A stretch of DNA of 50,674 nt, taken from contig JBCBEX010000023.1 in assembly GCA_038528235.1 (NCBI GenBank), positions 1 through 50,674 of the forward strand, read 5' to 3'. Below are positions 1 through 5,705 of the stretch, piece after piece. Numbering within the stretch: the first letter of the stretch is position 1; every line of letters begins with the position of its first letter. Origin of the DNA: JBCBEX01 sp038528235. GTDB taxonomy: Bacteria; Bacteroidota; Rhodothermia; Rhodothermales; Rubricoccaceae. The translations under genes and the position numbers were made by a program. A model generated the notes under the pieces. That model was not told the origin of the DNA. It ran no database searches and saw only the letters and a program-made list of their open reading frames with translations.

Positions 1-1181
1 GCGAAGGCGGTCGTCTGGCGGGCCTGGTAGTCGGCGTCGCCGTAGAAGCTGTCCTGATCGTGGTGGTTGAAGGCGAGGTCGAGCTTCACGCCCCGGCGTG
101 GCGCGAGGTGGACGCTGCCGACGGCCTCAACGCGGTGCGTGCGGATCGTCTCGCCGTAGACCTGGTCCGAGCCGCGGAGGTCGTCGGAGAAGTTCTCGAT
201 GAAGGCCTCCGTGCCGCCGAGGCGGTCTTCGTAGTAGTACCGCACCGAGAGGTCAGCCTGCTTGAAGCCGTCGTCCGTGGCGAGCGCGGCCTTGCCGAAG
301 AGCGAGAGCCGCGTGTTGAGCGGGGTGTCCGCGAAGGCGTCGCCGTTGTCGTCGTGGAAGGCGTTGTTGTAGAACGCCGTCGCCGAAACCAGCGTGGCGA
401 GCCGCCCGCGCGTGGGCACCACGCCGACGTCAGCCGCGAACTCACTATGGGTCGTCCCGAACGTGTTCACGGCGAGGCGCGGGGCCGTCTGCGGGTTCTT
501 CGTGATGATGTTGATCACGCCGCCCATCGCCTCGGAGCCGTAGAGCGTCGACATCGGGCCCTTGATGACCTCGACCTGCTGGATGAGGCTCGGGCTGATG
601 CCGTTGAGCCCGTAGACCGTCGCGAGGCTGCTCATGATCGGCATGCCGTCGATGAGCACCGCCGTGTAGGGACCGTCCATGCCGTTGATACGGAGGTTAT
701 TGGTCCCGCACACCGCGCAGTCGACCTGCTGGTAGAGGCCGTTGACGTTTTCGAGCACTTCCATGATGTTGGCGGTCGGGATCTTCTCCAGGTAGCGCGG
801 CGACACCACGTCGACCTTCACGGGCGAATCTCGCACGAACGTCTCCTGCATCGTGCCCGTCACCACGACGCCCTCGGTCTGGCTGACCGTCGCGGCGAGT
901 TCGAAGGCTACGGTCACACGCCCGCCGTTCGTCACGGTGACCGTTTGGGTCTGCGCAGCGAAGCCCACCGCCGAGGCCGTGAGGTCAACCGTCCCCGCAG
1001 GTACGCCGTCGATCGCGAAGCGCCCGTTGAGGTCGGCCGCCGCGCCGAGCGTGGTCCCGCGCACGCCGACGGAAGCGAACGGGACGGCCTCGTCGTCGGC
1101 GTCGGTCACGCGGCCCTCGATGAGGCCCTGGGCGACGGCCGCCGGCGCGAGCAGGGTGAGGAGGAGCAAGAGGCGGAGCAT
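1..1181 (-). CDS. TonB-dependent receptor, N-terminal part (cut by window edge)
   Basis: Outer-membrane receptor for energy-dependent uptake. About 393 residues are present; the C-terminal barrel lies beyond the left edge. The ATG at 1181 opens a signal peptide (MLRLLLLLTLLAPAAVAQ). Next come a carboxypeptidase-regulatory-like beta domain (about residues 20-90, starting IEGRVTDADDEAVPFASV) and a TonB plug (about 105-215) with RINGMDGPYTAVLIDGMPI and EVIKGPMSTLYGSEAMGGVI, both classic plug motifs. The plug carries a CAVC (CxxC) motif just before RINGMDGP. It reads in the same direction as the thioredoxin gene upstream and may share its DtxR-box promoter, which suggests a metal or metal-complex substrate (inference). 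The substrate cannot be read from the sequence. High confidence in family. Confidence 0.93.
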   Translation of the reverse strand, partial: MLRLLLLLTLLAPAAVAQGLIEGRVTDADDEAVPFASVGVRGTTLGAAADLNGRFAIDGVPAGTVDLTASAVGFAAQTQTVTVTNGGRVTVAFELAATVSQTEGVVVTGTMQETFVRDSPVKVDVVSPRYLEKIPTANIMEVLENVNGLYQQVDCAVCGTNNLRINGMDGPYTAVLIDGMPIMSSLATVYGLNGISPSLIQQVEVIKGPMSTLYGSEAMGGVINIITKNPQTAPRLAVNTFGTTHSEFAADVGVVPTRGRLATLVSATAFYNNAFHDDNGDAFADTPLNTRLSLFGKAALATDDGFKQADLSVRYYYEDRLGGTEAFIENFSDDLRGSDQVYGETIRTHRVEAVGSVHLAPRRGVKLDLAFNHHDQDSFYGDADYQARQTTAF

Positions 1182-1210
1182 GAGTCGATACGGTTGTGGA
1201 ATGCTCGGTA

Positions 1211-1327
1211 CGGCTCCCCCTGTTTGACACGCCTGAACGGCGGTCAAACTGTCCCCCTCACGCTTGAGGGGGACAGTTCAGATCGACGCAAGCGCGCAGC
1301 GATTGTCGATCTGAACGGGGGGAGCCG
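1211..1327. repeat. Cloverleaf-like dispersed palindrome, copy 1
   Basis: Outer 10-bp stem 1211-1220/1318-1327 (CGGCTCCCCC/GGGGGAGCCG) encloses three hairpins: 1223-1228/1243-1248, a 12-14-bp stem with loop CGCT at 1249-1260/1265-1276, and an 11-bp stem at 1277-1287/1305-1315. A second copy lies at 12293-12409 with the same outer stem and the same CTGTCCCCCTC/GAGGGGGACAG hairpin. It starts 13 nt after the thioredoxin stop on the minus strand and could attenuate or terminate transcription before the TonB receptor gene. Confidence 0.8.
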
Positions 1328-1339
1328 ACCCGGCAGAAG

Positions 1340-1837
1340 TCACCCTCCTGGCGGCGTAGCCTGCGTTTGCTCGGCGTAGGCGGCGAAGTCGGTGTACTGG
1401 TAGGCGTCGGTGGCGACGTAGGCGAGCAGCAGCGCGAAGGCATCGACGGACTGCGTACCCTGCACTCGGGTGATCAGCGTGCCGTCAGGTTCGAACAGGA
1501 TGAAGGCGGGCGTGCCCGTAGCACCGAAGTGCTGCGCCCAGGCGAAGGGCGAGCGCGTATGGTCGCCGAGGGTGAGGTGCGACTCGTGGTCGGCGTAGTC
1601 GAGCTCGGCGCGGGCGAAGCGGGCCAAGAGCGGCGCGACCTCCGAGAAGACGGCGGCTTCCATCTGGCGGCACGGCCCGCACCACGCCGCGTGGACGTAG
1701 ACGAGCACCGGCTGGCCCGTCGCCGCGGCCTCGGCGAAGGCGTCCGGCAGCGACGCCCACGTCACGTCCTCCGAGTGGTTCGGGGGGCCAGCCGAGACGT
1801 GTACGAGAAGTGCGAGTAGGAGCGTAGTGAAAAACAT
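1340..1837 (-). CDS. Periplasmic thioredoxin-fold protein (WCGPC)
   Basis: A 165-residue exported thioredoxin-like protein that probably reduces disulfides or passes electrons in the periplasm. A signal peptide (MFFTTLLLALLVHVSA) is followed by a thioredoxin fold with active site W52-C53-G54-P55-C56 and the cis-proline loop GATGTP (P110). AAWCGPCRQME is typical of the thioredoxin/DsbD-gamma-like group. It lacks extra domains. The ATG lies 11 bp from a DtxR-type inverted repeat, so it is probably metal-repressed. It sits upstream of, and in line with, the TonB receptor whose plug carries a CxxC, so the receptor could be a client (inference). Family assignment is firm; the partner is unknown. 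Confidence 0.9.
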   Translation of the reverse strand: MFFTTLLLALLVHVSAGPPNHSEDVTWASLPDAFAEAAATGQPVLVYVHAAWCGPCRQMEAAVFSEVAPLLARFARAELDYADHESHLTLGDHTRSPFAWAQHFGATGTPAFILFEPDGTLITRVQGTQSVDAFALLLAYVATDAYQYTDFAAYAEQTQATPPGG

Positions 1838-1847
1838 TTTTCGAGTT

Positions 1848-1873
1848 GCCTAAATTGACTTAGGCTAACCTAA
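1848..1873. promoter_or_regulatory. DtxR/MntR-type operator in a divergent promoter
   Basis: TTAGG-CTAA-CCTAA at 1860-1873 matches the DtxR/IdeR-type consensus (TTAGGTTAGCCTAACCTAA) in its central half. A second overlapping inverted pair, GCCTAA (1848-1853) and TTAGGC (1860-1865), adds an offset half-site. The site is 11 bp upstream of the thioredoxin ATG and 50 bp upstream of the DtxR-family repressor ATG, so one site could control both directions and give autoregulation. Sequence match is seen; binding is inferred. Confidence 0.78.
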
Positions 1874-1923
1874 AAAATATCTTAATCCCCGTCAAGCCTT
1901 CCCTTCGCCTTCATTGCGCGGTC

Positions 1924-2595
1924 ATGCAGACGCAAGCCATCGAGGACTACGCCAAGGCCATCTACGACCTCACCCGCGACGCCGACGCCGTGGGCACTTC
2001 GGCGCTCGCCGAGCGGCTGGACGTCGCGCCCGCCTCTGTCACCGGCATGCTCAAGAAGCTCGCCGCGATGAACCTCATCGTCTACGAGCGCTACCACGGC
2101 GCGGCGCTCACCGAGGCCGGACGCAAGCTCGCCGTCGAGGTGATCCGCCACCATCGGCTCGTGGAGGCCTACCTCCACCAGGCGCTCGGCGTCCCGTGGG
2201 ACCGCGTCCACGCCGAGGCCGAGCAGTGGGAGCACGTGCTCTCCGAAGACCTCGAAGCTCGCATTGACGCGGCGCTCGGCCACCCCACGCACGACCCCCA
2301 CGGCGCGCCGATCCCGACGCCCGACCTCCGCCTCGTGGAGCCCGACTGGCCCGCCCTCGTCACGCTCAACGCCGGAGCCAGCGGCATCGTCGCCGAGGTG
2401 AGCGACCACGACGCGGAGCTGCTGCGCTACGTCGGTAGCCTCGGCCTCTACCCGGAGACGCCCTTCGAGGTCGTCGCCGTAGCCCCCTTCGACGGCCCGA
2501 TCTCAGTGCGCCTCACCGCATTGGACGCGACCTCCGACGTGCACCCGGTCGGCCACGCGGCGGCCCAGCACATTTTCGTCAAACCGACGGCGTAG
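1924..2595 (+). CDS. DtxR/MntR-family metal-dependent repressor
   Basis: A 223-residue iron/manganese-responsive transcriptional repressor. An N-terminal winged helix (residues 1-70; DYAKAIYDL, then TSALAERLDVAPASVTGMLKKL) precedes the metal-binding dimerisation domain. Likely ligands are H77 and E81 in RHHRLVEAYL and E100/E103/H104 in EAEQWEHVLSEDLE, followed by the family hallmark HPTHDPHGAPIP. Residues 150-220 form the FeoA/SH3-like third domain. The gene precedes the metal ABC transporter genes and faces a DtxR-type operator at 1848-1873, so it probably senses metal and represses both arms of this locus, including itself. Whether Mn or Fe is the co-repressor cannot be decided here. Confidence 0.95.
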   Translation: MQTQAIEDYAKAIYDLTRDADAVGTSALAERLDVAPASVTGMLKKLAAMNLIVYERYHGAALTEAGRKLAVEVIRHHRLVEAYLHQALGVPWDRVHAEAEQWEHVLSEDLEARIDAALGHPTHDPHGAPIPTPDLRLVEPDWPALVTLNAGASGIVAEVSDHDAELLRYVGSLGLYPETPFEVVAVAPFDGPISVRLTALDATSDVHPVGHAAAQHIFVKPTA

Positions 2596-2628
2596 CCTCG
2601 CTCCCCACCCTTTTCTGATTACCCCATC

Positions 2629-3663
2629 ATGCTCCGTTCTGCCACCGAGTTGTATGGCGTGTTGCGTGTTGCGTGTGTTGTCCGAGGTCAGGTCAACACG
2701 CAACACGTAACACGCAACACGCTGCTTGCCTCGCTCCTGCTCGTAACCGCCAGCTTGGCCTTCTCGGCTTGCACAGCCCCGACCGACGATGTCCCACTCG
2801 CTGAGCGTGAACTGCGCATCGTCGCGACGACGAGCATGCTCGCAGATCTCGCGCGCGAGGTGGGGGGCGAGCACGTCACGGTATCGGGCCTAATGGGGCC
2901 GGGCATCGACCCGCACCTCTACCGGCCCACCGAGGGCAATGTGCAGACGATGATCGAGGCCGACCTCGTGCTGCTCAACGGCCTCGATCTCGAAGGCAAG
3001 ATGGGCGAGGTGTTTCAGCAACTCGACCGGCTCGGCATCCCGTCGGTCGCCATTGCCGAGGAGGCAGTCCCAGCGGAGCGCCGCATCAACGCCGAGGGCT
3101 ACGCGGGCTCGTTCGATCCGCACGTCTGGATGGACGTGACGCGCTGGCAGGACGCAGTGGTACTCGTCGGCGCGACGCTCGCCGAGGTCGACCCGGCGCA
3201 TGCGGAGAGCTACCAGGCCAATGCCACGGCCTACCACGAAGCGCTCACCCCGCTCGATGCCTACGTGCGCGACCAGGTTGCTACGATCCCCGAGGGCCAG
3301 CGCGTCCTCATCACCGCGCACGACGCGTTCAGCTACTTCGGCGATGCCTACGGTATCGCCGTGCGCGGCCTCCAGGGCCTCTCGACCGACACCGAGGCGG
3401 GCACCGCTGACGTGCAGCGCCTCGCCGAGTTCGTCGCCGAGCGCCGCATTCCCGCCATGTTCGTGGAGTCGTCGATCTCGCCGCGCTCCATCGAGGCCGT
3501 CCAGGCCGCCGTGCGCAGCCGCGGCTTCGACGTGGCCGTTGGCGGGACGCTCTACTCCGATGCCCTCGGTCCCGCGGACTCGGGCGCGGACACTTATGTC
3601 GGGATGATTCGCCACAATGTGGACACGATGGTCATGGCACTTCGAGGTGATTCGGACGCCTGA
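2629..3663 (+). CDS. TroA/ZnuA-like metal-binding lipoprotein of ABC importer
   Basis: Cluster A-I solute-binding protein (344 aa) for divalent metal. The four expected ligands are visible: H96 (GIDPHLY), H165 (FDPHVW), H231 (TAHDAF) and D311 (LYSDALG). A His at the third position resembles TroA/ZnuA rather than the Glu of Mn-specific PsaA, so Zn or mixed Zn/Mn/Fe is possible. The hydrophobic segment LLASLLLVTASLAFSAC ends in an imperfect lipobox with C48. The n-region before it is unusually long (about 30 residues), because a heptamer palindrome (2657-2722) is translated into it as VLRVACVVRG and NTQHVTRNT. The ATG at 2629 is used; a GTG at 2659 inside the repeat is possible. It follows the repressor gene by 33 nt and leads the transporter genes. 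Confidence 0.94.
   Translation: MLRSATELYGVLRVACVVRGQVNTQHVTRNTLLASLLLVTASLAFSACTAPTDDVPLAERELRIVATTSMLADLAREVGGEHVTVSGLMGPGIDPHLYRPTEGNVQTMIEADLVLLNGLDLEGKMGEVFQQLDRLGIPSVAIAEEAVPAERRINAEGYAGSFDPHVWMDVTRWQDAVVLVGATLAEVDPAHAESYQANATAYHEALTPLDAYVRDQVATIPEGQRVLITAHDAFSYFGDAYGIAVRGLQGLSTDTEAGTADVQRLAEFVAERRIPAMFVESSISPRSIEAVQAAVRSRGFDVAVGGTLYSDALGPADSGADTYVGMIRHNVDTMVMALRGDSDA
2657..2722. repeat. Heptamer-word palindrome inside the lipoprotein signal region
   Basis: Left arm 2657-2680 (GCGTGTT words) and right arm 2694-2722 (AACACGC/AACACGT words, period 7) are mutually complementary around a 13-nt loop. The same words occur at 3678-3698, 4187-4207 and 30642-30710. Here the palindrome lies in frame within the signal-peptide n-region. 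Confidence 0.85.
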
Positions 3664-3677
3664 GCTATGAGATGTTT

Positions 3678-4207
3678 CGTGTTGCGTATTGCGTGTTGGA
3701 GGAGGTAGCCATGGACCGGGAGCACTTTGGAGCATGGGTCGAGGCGGTGCCAGACGCTATCCGGAAGGATGCGTTGTGGCGGATGCAGGTTTACCGGCTG
3801 GCTCTCTATGCCGCCGACATGGGCTGGGATGACGTGACTGCGCTCAACCAGGACCGCCGGACGTGGAGCGTGGCCGACCAACTCAACCGCGCACTCGGGT
3901 CGATCAGCGCTAACATCGCAGAGGGCTACTCGCGTGGCAGCGGGCGCGACCGCGCTCGGTTCTACGAGTACGCCCTCGGCTCCGCCCGCGAAAGCCGCGA
4001 CTGGTATTTCAAAGCCCGTCATGTTCTTGGCGACACGCACACGTATGAGCGTCTCGACCTGCTCGCGTCAGTTATTCGGCAACTACTCGTCGTGATCTCG
4101 AGACAACAAGGCCGCACCCTGCGCGAACCTGAAGCCGCCTACAGCGCTCATCACTCCCCCGACTTCGCCGATGGTGCCTGACACGCAACACGCAATACGC
4201 AACACGC
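3678..4207 (+). mobile_element. IVS-like unit: inverted heptamer arms enclosing a four-helix-bundle gene
   Basis: A 21-nt arm at 3678-3698 (CGTGTTGCGTATTG...) has its perfect reverse complement at 4187-4207. The complete IVP-family gene (3711-4181) lies between them. In RNA the arms would pair and place the gene in the loop, the known architecture of 23S rRNA intervening sequences with their IVP gene. The right arm falls inside the N-terminal codons of the ATPase gene, where it encodes QHAIRNT. No target-site duplication could be defined. Arms are seen directly; mobility is inference. Confidence 0.6.
3711..4181 (+). CDS. Four-helix-bundle protein, 23S rRNA IVP/S23/Avd-like family
   Basis: A 156-residue helical protein of the family encoded in 23S rRNA intervening sequences, which shares its fold with Avd of diversity-generating retroelements. 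The signature helix QLNRALGSISANIAEGYSRG is followed by FYEYALGSARESRDW, the paired conserved segments of the family. The biochemical role of stand-alone members is unknown; Avd and IVP proteins are basic, oligomeric and RNA-associated. The ATG at 3711 is chosen because GGAGGAGG lies just upstream; an upstream in-frame ATG at 3672 would translate the repeat arm. The gene overlaps the ATPase start by 11 nt, so the two are probably translationally coupled. It has no obvious part in metal transport and looks like cargo. Confidence 0.9.
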   Translation: MDREHFGAWVEAVPDAIRKDALWRMQVYRLALYAADMGWDDVTALNQDRRTWSVADQLNRALGSISANIAEGYSRGSGRDRARFYEYALGSARESRDWYFKARHVLGDTHTYERLDLLASVIRQLLVVISRQQGRTLREPEAAYSAHHSPDFADGA

Positions 4208-4953
4208 CTGCCATTGACGTCGCTGACCTGACGGTGGCCTACCGCGACCAGCCCGTGCTGTGGGACATCGACCTCGCGGTGCCGGAGGGTGTGCTCATGG
4301 CGATCGTGGGGCCGAACGGCGCGGGCAAGACCACGCTCATCAAAGGTATTCTCGGCCTTGTGCCGCTCGCGGCGGGCCGCGTCCTCGTGCTCGGCGAGGC
4401 CTACGAGCGCCAGCGCAAACGCGTCGGCTACGTCCCCCAACGCGGCTCCGTCGACTGGGACTTTCCGACCAACGTGCTCGACGTGGTGATGATGGGCCGG
4501 TATGGCGCGCTCGGCTGGCTGCGGCGTCCCGGTGAGACCGAGCGCGACCTCGCGATGGGCGCGCTTCGCAAGGTGGGCATGGAGGACTTCGCCGACCGGC
4601 AGATCGCGCAGCTCTCGGGCGGCCAGCAGCAGCGCGTCTTTCTCGCCCGCGCCCTCGTCCAGGACGCCGACGTCTACCTCATGGACGAGCCGTTCCAGGG
4701 CGTCGACGCGACCACCGAGCGCGCCATCGTGCAGCTCCTGCAAGACCTCCGCTCGCGCGGCAAGACCGTGCTCGTCGTCCACCACGACCTCCAGACCGTG
4801 CCGGAGTACTTCGACTGGGTGCTCCTCCTCAACGTCCGCCGCATCGCCGCCGGACCCGTCGCCGAGGTGTTCACCGAGGAGAACCTGCGCCTGACCTACG
4901 GCGGCCGTGTTCCCTTCGCCGGCCACGTCGCCGGGCGACAACGGCTGAATTAG
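4171..4953 (+). CDS. Metal ABC transporter ATP-binding protein (TroB/ZnuC-like)
   Basis: A 260-residue cytoplasmic ATPase powering divalent-metal import. Walker A GPNGAGKTT (47-55), Q-loop near YVPQRGSVDWDFP (88-99), ABC signature LSGGQQQR (148-155), Walker B VYLMDEP (168-174) and the switch His in VVHHD (202-206) are all present. VPQRGSVDWDFPTNVLDVV is characteristic of Mn/Zn/Fe importers. The ATG at 4171 overlaps the preceding IVP-family gene. Residues about 6-12 are encoded by the right arm of the IVS-like unit, so the native N-terminus may have been altered when it arrived. The partner permeases start 750 bp downstream, beyond the GIY-YIG insertion. Confidence 0.95.
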   Translation: MVPDTQHAIRNTPAIDVADLTVAYRDQPVLWDIDLAVPEGVLMAIVGPNGAGKTTLIKGILGLVPLAAGRVLVLGEAYERQRKRVGYVPQRGSVDWDFPTNVLDVVMMGRYGALGWLRRPGETERDLAMGALRKVGMEDFADRQIAQLSGGQQQRVFLARALVQDADVYLMDEPFQGVDATTERAIVQLLQDLRSRGKTVLVVHHDLQTVPEYFDWVLLLNVRRIAAGPVAEVFTEENLRLTYGGRVPFAGHVAGRQRLN

Positions 4954-5038
4954 TCGCTCGTCATTTGCCTCTGGTCCTTTGTTTTTCCATCCGTAGCCCC
5001 TGGCGCCACTGTTTCAAACTCTCTCGCTCTCACCCCCT

Positions 5039-5123
5039 TGTCATGCTGAACTCGTTTCAGCATCTCAGCAAGGTGACGAAGCACTGCAACCGTCAGAGAT
5101 CCTGAAACAAGTTCAGGATGACA
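5039..5123 (+). repeat. 85-bp dispersed repeat, copy 1
   Basis: Begins TGTCATGCTGAA and ends TTCAGGATGACA. Each end is a hairpin (TGCTGAA/TTCAGCA with one offset base; ATCCTGAA/TTCAGGAT), with a variable core of about 25 nt. Same length and orientation as the copy at 5456-5540. It ends 2 nt from the stop codon of the GIY-YIG gene. Confidence 0.9.
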
Positions 5124-5125
5124 TC

Positions 5126-5434
5126 TCATGAGACTAGGAGCCAGTCTGGATCCTGGGTCAAGTCTCGGAGCCCGGGATTACGCTCGCGTATCAGATTCCA
5201 CTTCCACACACGCCGCCAGTTCTTCAGCTGCTTCTCCCGTGCGATAGCGTCGCGCACGTTGCTAAACATCTCGAACCACAGTAGGTCATGCACCCGGTAG
5301 CGTTTCGTAAACCCCTTGACTGCATCGTCTCGATGCTCGTGGAGCCGTCGAGCGAGGTCGTTCGTCACGCCACAGTAGAGCACCGTGCGCGCGCGGTTCG
5401 AGAGGAGATACACGTAGTAGCGATGCCGATTCAT
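5126..5434 (-). CDS. GIY-YIG superfamily nuclease, small single-domain
   Basis: A 102-residue single-domain GIY-YIG endonuclease-like protein (COG2827/UPF0213 type). Visible motifs are YYVYLL (the GIY strand), VLYCGVTNDLARRLHEHR (YIG strand and catalytic Arg region), and AIAREKQLKNWRR with the metal-binding Glu. The start at 5434 (MNRHRYYVYLL) is preferred; an in-frame ATG at 5461 would start inside the flanking repeat. It is antisense to the transporter operon, lies between its ATPase and permease genes, and is tightly framed by direct 85-bp repeats (3' spacing 2 nt, 5' spacing 21 nt). This suggests a mobile or mobilisable cassette. Target and activity are unknown; related proteins are annotated as excinuclease-C-like or homing-type. 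Confidence 0.92.
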   Translation of the reverse strand: MNRHRYYVYLLSNRARTVLYCGVTNDLARRLHEHRDDAVKGFTKRYRVHDLLWFEMFSNVRDAIAREKQLKNWRRVWKWNLIRERNPGLRDLTQDPDWLLVS

Positions 5435-5455
5435 GCGGTTGAAGTCTTCCCAGAT

Positions 5456-5540
5456 TGTCATGCTGAACTTGGTTCAGCATCTCAGCGATACCACGAGGTG
5501 CCGCAGTCGTCAGAGATCCTGAAACGAGTTCAGGATGACA
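5456..5540 (+). repeat. 85-bp dispersed repeat, copy 2
   Basis: Same 85-bp length, orientation and conserved end hairpins as 5039-5123 (TGCTGAA-CTTGG-TTCAGCA; ATCCTGAA-ACGAG-TTCAGGAT), but the central 25 nt differ. It lies immediately upstream of the GIY-YIG gene. Confidence 0.9.
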
Positions 5541-5705
5541 AAAGGGGCAGTTTGGAATCGAGTCAGAGGAGAGAGCGATGAGTGTAGTTCTGTGCCAGCG
5601 TTATGGAAGACAAGAGGGGACCTCGCGCTGTAACCCTATTGCTCGGGGCGACAAGTCCGCGAACGCCTCTTCCGATGACAAAGGACCAATGACCAACACC
5701 TAGCC

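Larger units (their letters stand above)
4960..5697. repeat. Degenerate heptamer arms bracketing the GIY-YIG module
   Basis: The left arm at 4960-4986 (GTCATTTGCCTCTGGTCCTT plus T-rich end) and the right arm at about 5674-5697 (GATGACAAAGGACCAATGAC plus CAAC) are partly complementary; GGTCCTTTGT (4973-4982) pairs exactly with ACAAAGGACC (5678-5687). The right arm reads as GTCATTG/GTCCTTT-type 7-nt words on the minus strand. Everything between is the repeat-GIY-YIG-repeat module plus about 130 bp of unassigned sequence (5541-5673). Only 10 nt pair exactly, so this is tentative. Confidence 0.45.

Noticed and set aside
3711..4181. Four-helix-bundle gene considered as Avd of a diversity-generating retroelement
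   Set aside because: No reverse transcriptase, template repeat or variable-repeat target gene in the window; only the protein fold is shared.
3678..4207. Possibility that the IVP gene lies in a 23S rRNA gene
   Set aside because: Flanks are clearly the metal lipoprotein and ATPase genes; no rRNA sequence is present.
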